NCBI RefSeq assembly: GCF_000381825.1
Contig: NZ_KB907122.1
Span: 124,001-188,000 of the forward strand
Direction: 5' to 3'
Source of the DNA: Thioalkalivibrio sp. ALJT
GTDB lineage: Bacteria > Pseudomonadota > Gammaproteobacteria > Ectothiorhodospirales > Ectothiorhodospiraceae
DNA: 64,000 bases
Numbering within the stretch: the stretch's first letter is position 1; the number at the start of each line of letters is the position of its first letter. Below the pieces are notes generated by a model that was given only the letters and a program-made list of their open reading frames with translations, did no database searches and was not told where the DNA came from. This document shows, piece by piece, positions 44,138 to 54,275 of the stretch. The position numbers were made by a program, and so were the translations under genes.

Positions 44138-45509
44138 AGTTCACCCGCGGGTCGACGATGGCGTAGGCCAGATCCGCCAGCAGATAGCCCACCAGGGTCA
44201 GCACGCCGGAGATCAGGGTAATCGACAGCACCAGTTCGCGGTCCCGGGTCTGCACCGCCTCCACCGCGAGCTTGCCCATGCCGTCGATGGAGAAGATCGC
44301 CTCCACGATCACCGAGCCGGCCAGCAGTGACGGCAACAGGGTTGCGGACACGGTAATCAGCGGCAGCAGCGAATTGCGAAACACATGACGCCACAGCACG
44401 TCGTGCTCGGACACGCCCTTGGCCCGGGCGGTGCGCGCGTAGTCCGAGGTCAAGTTCTCCAGCACCGCCGAACGCGACAGCTTGGCGAGAAAGGCGAGCC
44501 CGCCGTAGGACAGGCACAGCACCGGCAGCACCAGGTGCCAGGCCCGATCCAGCAGGAAGCCCGGCACCATCTCGCCGGGCGCGAGGCCAAGCGCGAGTGC
44601 CAGTCCGGCCCCGAGGCCGGCGGTCGCCAGATAGAAGCCGCGTAGCACGCCCCAGTCGCTGTGCGCCATCAGCCCGCCCACCACGAGCCCGATCCCGACC
44701 GCGACCGTGGTACTGATGGCCCCGGCCACGGCCAGATCGCGGAACATCAACCAGCCGCAGACCGCCCCGATTGCTGCGCCCAGCCCACCCCGAATCAGGG
44801 CGGGCAGATGGCGCGCCAGATAGAGGCCAAGCGCCGCCCCCAGAAACGGCAGCACCAGCAGCAGCGGCAGCGCCCAGACCACCTCCACCGTGGGCAGGAA
44901 GGTCATGTCCAGGGCCGCGCGCTGACTGAGCCCGCCGGTGGGGAACCACTGCCAGAACTGGTCCGATGCGAAGAAGCCGATCAACAGCACCCCGGCCAGC
45001 ATGGTCGGTACCGACCACAACGCCAGCAGCACCACCCCGGACTGCGAATCGAAGGCCTCGCCATGGCGCGTGGCCGCGCGCACCCCGACCGCGACCGCGA
45101 TCAGGTAGATCAGCGGGATCGACAGCACGTTCAGCAGCAAAGTGATCGGCAATCGCTCCGCGATCAGGTCGGCCACCGGCCGACCGTAGCGGAAACTGGT
45201 ACCCAGGTTCGGGGCCTTCAGGTGCGGCCAGCCGGTGAGCGAGCCGTCCTCGTCCTGCGCAAAGCCGATCGGGGAGATGTTGTTCAGCCAGCGTCCGAAC
45301 TGCACCGGTGGCGGCTGATCCAGACCGTAGAGGCGGTTGTAGTACTCCTCCATCGCCTTCTGCGCCTGCGGCTCCAGGCCCTGGCCCTCGACCAGGGTCA
45401 GCGCGCTGATCCCGCCGGGCGCGGCCGCCATAACCGTGAACACCACCACGGTGATGCCGAACAGGGTCGGCACCATCAGCAACAGCCGCCGCAGGATATA
45501 GGTCAGCAT
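44130..45509 (-). CDS. ABC transporter permease (DppB/YejB-like) with large membrane insertion
   Basis: A 459-aa permease. It starts with the family N-terminus YILRRLLLMVPTLFGITVVVF and ends with an EAA loop DYARTARAKGVSEHDVLWRHVFRNSLLPLIT and final AYAIVDPRVNYD. In the middle (about residues 225-325) lies an insertion with four or so hydrophobic segments ([74 protein letters not shown]) absent from ordinary DppB, which has about 340 residues. Both permeases of this system are thus enlarged. A 42-base gap separates it from the binding-protein gene. Confidence 0.9.
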   Translation of the reverse strand: MLTYILRRLLLMVPTLFGITVVVFTVMAAAPGGISALTLVEGQGLEPQAQKAMEEYYNRLYGLDQPPPVQFGRWLNNISPIGFAQDEDGSLTGWPHLKAPNLGTSFRYGRPVADLIAERLPITLLLNVLSIPLIYLIAVAVGVRAATRHGEAFDSQSGVVLLALWSVPTMLAGVLLIGFFASDQFWQWFPTGGLSQRAALDMTFLPTVEVVWALPLLLVLPFLGAALGLYLARHLPALIRGGLGAAIGAVCGWLMFRDLAVAGAISTTVAVGIGLVVGGLMAHSDWGVLRGFYLATAGLGAGLALALGLAPGEMVPGFLLDRAWHLVLPVLCLSYGGLAFLAKLSRSAVLENLTSDYARTARAKGVSEHDVLWRHVFRNSLLPLITVSATLLPSLLAGSVIVEAIFSIDGMGKLAVEAVQTRDRELVLSITLISGVLTLVGYLLADLAYAIVDPRVNYD

Positions 45510-45551
45510 CGCGCGGCGTGCCGGCCCGACAGGCGCCCGGGGTACACCGCC

Positions 45552-47411
45552 CTACTGCCCGTAACGCTGCTGGTCGAAGGGGACATAGATCTCCACCGGA
45601 ACGAACCCGAGGTTCAGACCCAGTGCGGTCTGCTCGAGGTTGCGGATACGCCGGTCGATGAAGGCCAGGGTCTGGCGCCGCATCAGGAAGGTGTAGGGCT
45701 GATCTTCGACCAGGATGCGTTCAGCCTCGCGCCAGTGCCCCATGCGCGCGGCCTCGTCCACCTCGCCGCGGGCCGCCTCGATCACCGCGTCCAGCTCGGG
45801 GTTCTGGTAATGGATGAAGTTGTCCCCGCCGGAGACGGTCTGACTGGAGTGGAACATCTGGTAGATGTCCACCTCCACCCCGCTGGTCCAGCCCAGGGTG
45901 ATGGCATCGAAGTCCTGGCGGCTGAGCCGCTCCAGCATCACGGACCACTCGGTCGGCTGCGGGCGCATCTCGACCCCGGCGCGGGCATAGAGATCGCGCA
46001 GGAACAGGGCGATGCGCCGGGTGTCCTCGTTATCCTGGAAGTACACCAGGTCAAAGGAGAACGACTCGCCATCCGCGTTGACCAGCACCCCGTCCCGGTT
46101 CTTCTCGCGGTAGCCGGCCTCGGCCAGCAGTTCCAGCGCGCGCTCGACATTGTAGGGAATCGGGTCCAGCTCGGGGTTGTGCTGGTCACTGCGCGGGCTG
46201 AACGGACTGATCGCACGTTCCGCATATCCCAGCATCACCTCCTCGATCAGCCGGTCGACGTCCGTCAGGTAGCTCATCGCGCGGCGCACCCGGGGATCCG
46301 CGAAGCGGGTCGGCTCGCCATCGCGCTTCTGGTTCCAGGCGATATAGGAATAGCCGGCGGTCGGGCTCATGTACTCGAAGGCGTCGGCGCGTTCGCGCAG
46401 GGCCTCGTCATCGCGCAGCCGCGCATACTCGCGCGGGCGCGCGCCATAGACATCGATATCGCGGTTGCGGAAGGTGGTCAGCCGCGCCGAGTCATTCTGG
46501 ATCACCCGCCACACCAGGCGATCGAAGGGCGGCTCCACCGGCCCCCAGTAGCGCGGATTGCGTTCCAGCTCGACCCGCCCGGCATCCGGCGTCCAGCCTT
46601 TGGGGTCTTCCATCCGGTAGGGGCCGGACCCGAGCAGGATGCCGCGCGATTCGTTGAAGGTCTCGGGCTCATTCAGGTAGCGCTCGTAGAAATGCTTTGG
46701 CAGCACGTCCAGGCCACCGGCTACCCGCACCGCGTCGAAGAAGGGCTCCTCAAACACGAAGCGCACGCGGCGCTCGTCCAGCGCCTCCACCGACTCGACC
46801 TTCTCCAGGGAGGCCCGCGCCCGCGGTACCGCGATGGCATCGGTCATCACGAAGTCGAAGGTAAACTCCACGTCCGCAGCGGTCAGCGGCTCGCCGTCGG
46901 AAAACTGCAGCCCCGGACGCAGGCGGAAAGTCAGCTCGGTACCGCTGTCGTCGAATTCCCAGGATTCGGCCAGCAGGCCCTGCCATTCCAGCGACTCGGG
47001 ATCACGCTGCACCAGCGATTCCATCACATAGCCCTGCACCTCGGAGGCATAAGCGTCGGAGGATACATACGGCGTAATGGTGGCCAGGCCGGTTCCAAAG
47101 GCCCGCACCAGCCAGTCGCCCTCGGCGTAGTCCTCCGCGGTCGCAGCCTCGGCTGCGCGCCGGAAGGCCGAGGGTACCGCATCGTCCTGCGGCGCCTGTC
47201 CGGCTTCGGCCCCGGCGAAGCGGCCGGAGGCCAGATCCCCCTCCAGGCTCTGCAGGCTGCGACGCAGGGCGCGCAGGTCCCGCGCCTGTTCCGTCATGGT
47301 GCTCTGCATCGCCGCCATGCGCTGCCACTGGCGATCCACCTGCACCATCACCAGCAGCAGCAGGATGCCGAGGACGATCAGGGTGATGATCCAACCAAAA
47401 TGACGACTCAC
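45552..47411 (-). CDS. Membrane-anchored oligopeptide-type solute-binding protein with N-terminal coiled coil
   Basis: The 619-aa protein is an extracellular solute-binding family 5 member (VMESLVQRDPESLEWQGLLAESWEFDDSGTELTFRLRPGLQFSDGEPLTAADVEFTFDFV). Instead of a cleavable signal it starts with a single hydrophobic helix (WIITLIVLGILLLLVMV) followed by a probable coiled coil (QWQRMAAMQSTMTEQ and RDLRALRRSLQSLEGDL). No lipobox is present. I infer it stays tethered in the inner membrane facing the periplasm. The GTG at 47411 was chosen for its GGAGGT ribosome site; an ATG nine codons upstream is the alternative. First gene of the importer operon. Confidence 0.88.
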   Translation of the reverse strand: MSRHFGWIITLIVLGILLLLVMVQVDRQWQRMAAMQSTMTEQARDLRALRRSLQSLEGDLASGRFAGAEAGQAPQDDAVPSAFRRAAEAATAEDYAEGDWLVRAFGTGLATITPYVSSDAYASEVQGYVMESLVQRDPESLEWQGLLAESWEFDDSGTELTFRLRPGLQFSDGEPLTAADVEFTFDFVMTDAIAVPRARASLEKVESVEALDERRVRFVFEEPFFDAVRVAGGLDVLPKHFYERYLNEPETFNESRGILLGSGPYRMEDPKGWTPDAGRVELERNPRYWGPVEPPFDRLVWRVIQNDSARLTTFRNRDIDVYGARPREYARLRDDEALRERADAFEYMSPTAGYSYIAWNQKRDGEPTRFADPRVRRAMSYLTDVDRLIEEVMLGYAERAISPFSPRSDQHNPELDPIPYNVERALELLAEAGYREKNRDGVLVNADGESFSFDLVYFQDNEDTRRIALFLRDLYARAGVEMRPQPTEWSVMLERLSRQDFDAITLGWTSGVEVDIYQMFHSSQTVSGGDNFIHYQNPELDAVIEAARGEVDEAARMGHWREAERILVEDQPYTFLMRRQTLAFIDRRIRNLEQTALGLNLGFVPVEIYVPFDQQRYGQ

Positions 47412-47795
47412 AGGACCTCCAGTTTCACGGCGGCACATACCCGGCGGCGACACGCTGTTCGGCACTATAGCAGTCCACGGCGCCGCCCTCGACGGGTGCT
47501 GGCCGGACCCCGGGCACATCGGTATGATCCCGAGACAGTCGCGTTCGAAGGCGGTTCCCCCGCCATCGGGCGCTGTCGAGACCGCCCGTTCAGGAGCCTG
47601 CCGGGTCTGGGCGATCGTCGCGAGCGCGGGACAGGAGAGCAAGACCCTTTTTCGGTCTCTCAAGGCGCATAGTGAAGACTATGTAACGATCGAAAGCACG
47701 CAAAAGCCCTCCCTGCTTACGCGTAGCACACCAGGCCCGAATCCGGCAGGCTCCCGGGTGCATCGACACCGAATGCTCAACACAAGGAGTTGCAA
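47412..47795. promoter_or_regulatory. Divergent promoter region of the importer operon and fabI, with 54-bp repeat
   Basis: This 384-bp gap contains an extended -10 candidate for the importer on the minus strand (TGC-TATAGT, at 47464-47472) with no good -35 box, and copy 2 of the 54-bp repeat. For fabI no convincing sigma-70 pair was found; a TATGTA box lies at about 47680. The ribosome site AAGGAG precedes fabI. Confidence 0.4.
47594..47647 (+). repeat. 54-bp interspersed repeat, copy 2
   Basis: It matches 7547-7600 at 46 of 54 positions with no gaps. It is directly followed by T5 and a region leading to fabI about 150 bases downstream. Confidence 0.85.
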
Positions 47796-48596
47796 ATGGG
47801 GTTTCTGAAAGGCAAGCGCGCCCTGATCGTCGGCGTGGCCAGCAACCGTTCCATCGCTTACGGCATTGCCGCGGCGATGCACCGCGAGGGTGCGGAACTC
47901 GCGTTCACCTACCAGAACGAGCGCCTGCGCGACCGCGTCGAGAAGATCGTTGCGGACTTCGACTCCGACATCCTCGTGCCCTGCAACGTGGAGGACGATC
48001 GCGAGATCGAACAGGTGTTCGAACACCTGGACGATTACTGGGACGGGCTCGACATCCTGGTGCATTCGGTGGCCTTCGCACCGAAGGAACAACTGGAAGG
48101 GGATTTCCTCGACAACATGACCCGCGACGGCTTCCGCATCGCGCATGATGTCAGCTCCTACAGCCTCGCTGCGCTGGCCAAGGCCGGGCGCGGGATGATG
48201 AAAGATCGCGATGCCTCCATCCTGACGCTGAGCTATCTCGGTGCCGAAAAGGCGATGCCCAACTACAATGTAATGGGCCTGGCCAAGGCCAGCCTTGAAG
48301 CCAATGTGCGTTACCTCTCCTATACCCTGGGGCCGGAAAGCACCCGCGTAAACGCCATCTCCGCCGGCCCCATCCGGACCCTGGCAGCCGCCGGCATCGG
48401 CGAATTCCGCCGCATCCTCGACCATGTCGAGGCCAACGCCCCGCTGCGCCGCAACGTCACGATCGACCAGGTCGGCAATGCCGGGGCCTTTCTCTGCTCC
48501 GATCTGGCGTCCGGCATCACCGGCGAGGTCATGCACGTCGACTCCGGCTACAGCACCGTGGGTCTGGGCGCGGCCGAGATCGGTCTCGACAAATAG
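47796..48596 (+). CDS. fabI: Enoyl-[acyl-carrier-protein] reductase (NADH)
   Basis: The 266-aa short-chain dehydrogenase completes each fatty-acid elongation cycle. The NAD site is [11 protein letters not shown], the atypical FabI catalytic triad is Tyr147, Tyr157 and Lys164 in [22 protein letters not shown], and [13 protein letters not shown] forms the substrate-binding loop. Gly92-equivalent region HSVAFAP is conserved, so it is the classical diazaborine/triclosan target class. The ATG at 47796 follows CAAGGAGTTGCAA; a TTG two codons earlier is less likely. It ends with a strong bidirectional terminator. Confidence 0.98.
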   Translation: MGFLKGKRALIVGVASNRSIAYGIAAAMHREGAELAFTYQNERLRDRVEKIVADFDSDILVPCNVEDDREIEQVFEHLDDYWDGLDILVHSVAFAPKEQLEGDFLDNMTRDGFRIAHDVSSYSLAALAKAGRGMMKDRDASILTLSYLGAEKAMPNYNVMGLAKASLEANVRYLSYTLGPESTRVNAISAGPIRTLAAAGIGEFRRILDHVEANAPLRRNVTIDQVGNAGAFLCSDLASGITGEVMHVDSGYSTVGLGAAEIGLDK

Positions 48597-48623
48597 GCCG
48601 CACGCAACACCTGCCGCAGGCAC

Positions 48624-48666
48624 AAAAAAGCCCGGCACCGCATAAGCGGGCCGGGCTTTTTTTATT
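48624..48666. terminator. Bidirectional terminator between fabI and ppiD
   Basis: A6, stem AGCCCGGC (48630-48637) and GCCGGGCT (48650-48657) with a 12-base loop, then T7. It can end both the fabI transcript and the convergent ppiD transcript. Confidence 0.92.
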
Positions 48667-48752
48667 CCGGACAGGCAGCCGGATCAGCGCGGGACAACTA
48701 CCGGAGCGTGCCGTGCGGCCGCCCTATCCGGCTCCTCGCTGCACGCCCCGAT

Positions 48753-50639
48753 CTATTCCAGCGCGCGCGGGAAGCGCTCGATATCCGCCTGGTCTTCCAG
48801 CCAGGCGAGATAGGCCCGGAATTCGGCACTGGCATAGGCATTCTCGAGCTGATCCCGGGCTTGCTGCCGGGCGGCGGGCGTCACTTGATCATCCCCCATA
48901 CGCACCGACTCCAGCACGGTCACCGCGAAGTGGCCATCCCCCACCCGGCTGCCGGCAATCTCGACGTCGCCCTCGGCCGGTGCCGGCATGCGGAACAAGT
49001 GTTCCTGCAGCCCTCGCGGCAGATCGGCGGCCTGTGCACGTGTGACCTCGACCGACCGCTGCCAGTCAGCGCCCTCGGCCACCGCACTCCAGTCCTCAGC
49101 GTCACGCAGGCGCTCGATCAGCGCCTCGCCCTCGGCCTGTGCGGCCTCGGCCGCCGCCTGGCTTTGCAGGCGCTCGCGGATCGTATCCGCCACCGCCTCC
49201 AGCGGACGCACCTCTGACGGCTCGTGAGCGTCGACACGCAGGACCACCGTCGAGCCATCCTGCAGATCGACCACCTCACTGTTGCCGCCATCCTCCAGCA
49301 CCCGCGGCGCAAACGCGGCATTGCGAATCGAGCGGTGCGCGGCAATACCGTCGCCGGAGGCCCGCGTGAACCATTCACTGGTCTGAATCCGGAGCCCGGT
49401 GGCATCAGCTGCCGGCTCGAGGCTGTCCGCATATTCCACGGTCAGCGCCATCAGGTCATCCAGCGCGTCGATCTGCATCTGTTCGGCCGTGCGGTCGCGC
49501 AGGTCCCGCTCCACATCATCCCGTACTTCCTCGAACGGCTGCGGGCGGGCCGCCTCGATCCCCGTGACCTCGAGGATGAACCAGCCACGATCCGTACGGA
49601 CCGGCTGGCTTATCAGACCCTCGGGCAGGGTAAAAATAATAGTCTCAAGGGTGGAGTCGAGATCGCCACGCGCGACCTCGCCCATGCGCCCACCACGATC
49701 GGCGGTCAGACTGTCCTCGGAGTACGCCTCGGCCAGTTCGGCAAAGTCCTCGCCCGCATCCAGGCGCTCGCGCAGCTCGCGGATACGGGCCTCGCCGTCG
49801 GCATCGGTATCCTGAATGCGAATCTGACGCACATCCCGCAGTTCCGGCTCCTCGTAGCGACTCCGGTTCAACTGATAGTGTTCTCGGATATCGTCCTCGC
49901 TCAGTTCGACCGCGGCCTCCAGGCCTTCCGGGTCCAGACGCAGGTATTGCACCCGCACCCGCTCCGTGGTCGAAAACTCATCGGGGTTGCGCTCGTAAAA
50001 GTCCCGAATTGCATCTTCATCGACCACATCCGGGCGATCGAAATCTGCAGCACGGAAGAGACGCCAGCTCGCCACCCGGGTCTGATTACGCAGCCGGCTG
50101 TAATCATCCACCACCGCCGTGTCCACCACCCCGGTGGCCTGAATGCCGCGCTGAATCTGCGACATCACGATGCTGTGGGCAATATCCCGCTCGAAGTCCG
50201 CCGGGCTAATGCGCTGGGCACTCAACAGCTGCCCGTAACGCTCGCGACTGAAGCGCCCGTCTTCCTGGAAGACCTGCATCCCACGAATCTCGCGCAGCAC
50301 GCTGTCCCCGGCCGCCTTGAAGCCAGCCGAATCCGCGGCCTGACGCAGCAACTCCCGGCGAATCAGGGTTTCCAGAGCCTGCATCCGGATGCCATCTTCA
50401 TCGAGTACGTCGTCGGGGATCTCGCCCCCGAACATCCGCGCCATCTCGTCGCGCTGCGCCCGAGCCTCCTGGTGGACATCCCGCACCGCGATATCCGTGC
50501 CGTTCACCTCGGCCGCCACCAGCGGGCCGGCACCCCCGAAATACTCGCCCAGGCCCCAGAGGGCAAAGGGAATGGTGATCAGGCCGATGATTACATAGGC
50601 CAGCCAGCCGCTGGCGCGGTCACGAATCGCTTGCAACAT
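48753..50639 (-). CDS. ppiD: Periplasmic folding chaperone PpiD (parvulin-like, membrane anchored)
   Basis: A 628-aa protein with a single N-terminal helix (YVIIGLITIPFALWGLGEYFG), a SurA-N-like chaperone region (residues about 40-175) and a parvulin-type PPIase-like domain around residues 265-365 (VRQIRIQDTDADGEAR.., EAYSEDSLTADRGGRMGEVARG, ISQPVRTDRGWFILEVTG). PpiD works at the Sec translocon on emerging outer-membrane proteins. Its place after hupB, here separated by two tRNA genes, is the conserved lon-hupB-ppiD order. Length fits E. coli PpiD (623). Confidence 0.95.
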   Translation of the reverse strand: MLQAIRDRASGWLAYVIIGLITIPFALWGLGEYFGGAGPLVAAEVNGTDIAVRDVHQEARAQRDEMARMFGGEIPDDVLDEDGIRMQALETLIRRELLRQAADSAGFKAAGDSVLREIRGMQVFQEDGRFSRERYGQLLSAQRISPADFERDIAHSIVMSQIQRGIQATGVVDTAVVDDYSRLRNQTRVASWRLFRAADFDRPDVVDEDAIRDFYERNPDEFSTTERVRVQYLRLDPEGLEAAVELSEDDIREHYQLNRSRYEEPELRDVRQIRIQDTDADGEARIRELRERLDAGEDFAELAEAYSEDSLTADRGGRMGEVARGDLDSTLETIIFTLPEGLISQPVRTDRGWFILEVTGIEAARPQPFEEVRDDVERDLRDRTAEQMQIDALDDLMALTVEYADSLEPAADATGLRIQTSEWFTRASGDGIAAHRSIRNAAFAPRVLEDGGNSEVVDLQDGSTVVLRVDAHEPSEVRPLEAVADTIRERLQSQAAAEAAQAEGEALIERLRDAEDWSAVAEGADWQRSVEVTRAQAADLPRGLQEHLFRMPAPAEGDVEIAGSRVGDGHFAVTVLESVRMGDDQVTPAARQQARDQLENAYASAEFRAYLAWLEDQADIERFPRALE

Positions 50640-50988
50640 GATGGTCTCTGCTCACTCCGCCGTGGGAAGGCAATCGGGAATCAGCCGCCGATGGTAGCAG
50701 GCGCGCCCGCGCGCGTCTTCGCTTGCACCAGAGGTCAGTTGTCTACCACACAGCACACGCCGCCGCGATGAAGCGCAAGGGCCATTCACAGGAAGGCAGG
50801 GAGGTCCTTTCGTTATGGACGGATTGCGCGGAGAGCGCCTGCCGACCCGCCGCCCGCAGTCAAACGCCCCCGTCAAACCCCTTCCTGCCTCCCTGAGAAG
50901 GTTTTCGTCCTCAACCTTCGTCGCGGCGGCGTGTGGCTCGTGGTCGCTGAAAAAGAAAAAGGCGCCACATGGGCGCCTTTTTCGGTGT
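50640..50988. other. Intergenic region between tRNA-Asp and ppiD
   Basis: About 350 bases upstream of ppiD on the minus strand. The far end holds the terminator of the hupB-tRNA transcript. The rest should contain the ppiD promoter, but no consensus pair was found; no structured RNA was recognised. Confidence 0.4.
50951..50982 (-). terminator. Terminator of the hupB-tRNA transcript
   Basis: The stem GGCGCC (50961-50966 and 50972-50977) extended by AA/TT pairs, with a 5-base loop, has A-rich sequence (AAAAAGAAAAA) on the left, which is the T-run for minus-strand transcription. It lies just after tRNA-Asp. Confidence 0.85.
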
Positions 50989-51065
50989 TGGCGGAGCGGA
51001 CGGGACTCGAACCCGCGACCCCCGGCGTGACAGGCCGGTATTCTAACCAACTGAACTACCGCTCC
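50989..51065 (-). tRNA. tRNA-Asp (GTC)
   Basis: A 77-base cloverleaf on the minus strand including encoded CCA. The acceptor stem GGAGCGG pairs with CCGCTCC, the discriminator is G, the anticodon loop reads CTGTCAC with GTC, and the T-loop GTTCGAGTC is normal. It lies 39 bases downstream of tRNA-Val. Confidence 0.97.
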
Positions 51066-51104
51066 GAATTCTTCCTGCAGTGCAACCGTAAGCGGAGTTG
51101 CACT

Positions 51105-51180
51105 TGGTGGGTGCTGACGGGTTCGAACCGCCGACATTCGCCTTGTAAGGGCGACGCTCTACCAACTGAGCTAAGCACCC
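51105..51180 (-). tRNA. tRNA-Val (TAC)
   Basis: A 76-base cloverleaf with encoded CCA. Acceptor stem GGGTGCT pairs with AGCACCC, D-loop AGCTCAGTTGGTAGAGC, anticodon TAC, T-loop GTTCGAACC. It starts only 11 bases after the hupB stop codon and is therefore almost certainly processed from the hupB transcript. Confidence 0.97.
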
Positions 51181-51191
51181 GATAAAGCGTA

Positions 51192-51464
51192 TCAGTTTAC
51201 TCGATCCTTGAGCGCTTTACCAGCCTTGAACGAAGGAGTTTTCGAAGCGGCGATCTGAATCGTCTGACCCGTGCGCGGATTGCGGCCCGTGCGCGCTTCA
51301 CGCTCGCGCACCAGGAAGGTCCCAAAACCAACCAGGGACACCTGGTCACCCTTGGCGAGGGTATCACCCACGACGCTCACCATGGCATCCACGACCCGGC
51401 CGGCCTGGGCCTTGGGTACATCGGCTTCCGCCGCGATGGCGTCGATCAGTTCGGATTTATTCAT
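51192..51464 (-). CDS. hupB: HU-family DNA-binding protein, beta type
   Basis: The 90-aa histone-like protein has the HU signature [22 protein letters not shown] with the Pro at the tip of the DNA-intercalating arm, and [22 protein letters not shown] at the N-terminus. HU bends and compacts DNA. The location after lon is as in E. coli hupB. A near-consensus promoter lies about 130 bases upstream, and two tRNA genes follow within the same likely transcript. Confidence 0.97.
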   Translation of the reverse strand: MNKSELIDAIAAEADVPKAQAGRVVDAMVSVVGDTLAKGDQVSLVGFGTFLVREREARTGRNPRTGQTIQIAASKTPSFKAGKALKDRVN

Positions 51465-51593
51465 GAAGTACTTCCTTATCTCAGTGGTGACTCAGGCTGT
51501 CTGCGGGACGAGCAATAGCTTACAACAACCAGGGCGCTTGGCTCCATGGCCCCGCCCCTGCCCTGCGTCATGAAATCAGATGGTTCGGATGGG

Positions 51594-51623
51594 GTTATAG
51601 CAAGCCCCCCGAAAGTGAGTCAA
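51594..51623 (-). promoter_or_regulatory. Sigma-70 promoter of hupB and tRNA-Val/Asp
   Basis: On the minus strand TTGACT (51623-51618) and TATAAC (51599-51594) are separated by 18 bases. The leader to hupB would be about 120 bases. hupB can therefore be expressed apart from lon. Confidence 0.75.
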
Positions 51624-51667
51624 ACGGGGAACGGATGCCATCACTGAACCCGTACAAACGAATGCGC

Positions 51668-51712
51668 GCAGGAACCGTGACACCAGAGAAAAACCGGCCT
51701 CGCGGTTCCTGC
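51668..51712 (-). terminator. Compound hairpin after lon (two alternative stems)
   Basis: Fifteen bases after the lon stop, minus strand, an arm CGGTT-complement sequence can pair in two ways: a short stem AACCG/CGGTT followed by T5 (a weak intrinsic terminator), or a perfect 10-bp stem GCAGGAACCG/CGGTTCCTGC enclosing 25 bases that include the T-run. The two structures are mutually exclusive. Confidence 0.6.
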
Positions 51713-51726
51713 ACCATTACAGACGC

Positions 51727-54192
<2,466 letters not shown>

Positions 54193-54227
54193 GTTGCCCC
54201 CTCAGGGCTGGACGAATGTACGGAAGG

Positions 54228-54256
54228 AAGTGGGGGCAGCAGCACCCTTTTTCAAG
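54228..54256 (-). promoter_or_regulatory. Sigma-32 (heat-shock) promoter of lon
   Basis: Minus strand CTTGAAA (54256-54250) and CCCCACTT (54235-54228) are separated by 14 bases, matching the E. coli sigma-32 consensus CTTGAAA-N14-CCCCATNT with one mismatch. E. coli lon is itself sigma-32 dependent. Confidence 0.8.
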
Positions 54257-54264
54257 GATGCTGC
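54239..54264 (-). terminator. Hairpin between clpX and lon overlapping the heat-shock promoter
   Basis: GCAGCATCC and GGGTGCTGC form a 9-bp stem (one G-T pair) around the loop TTGAAAAA. It begins 12 bases after the clpX stop and contains the -35 element of the lon promoter in its loop. No T-run follows, so termination would be partial at best. Confidence 0.55.
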
Positions 54265-54275
54265 GACACTTCCCG

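Noticed and set aside
44661-47672. A 1003-codon plus-strand open frame over the importer operon
   Set aside because: Translation is dominated by His, Gln and Arg, as expected for the complement of a GC-rich gene; the opposite strand encodes a permease and binding protein with clear motifs.
50791-50897. Similar purine/pyrimidine tracts (GGCAGGGAGG and CCTGCCTCCC) upstream of ppiD that looked like a long stem
   Set aside because: On alignment the arms are not true reverse complements over more than a few bases.
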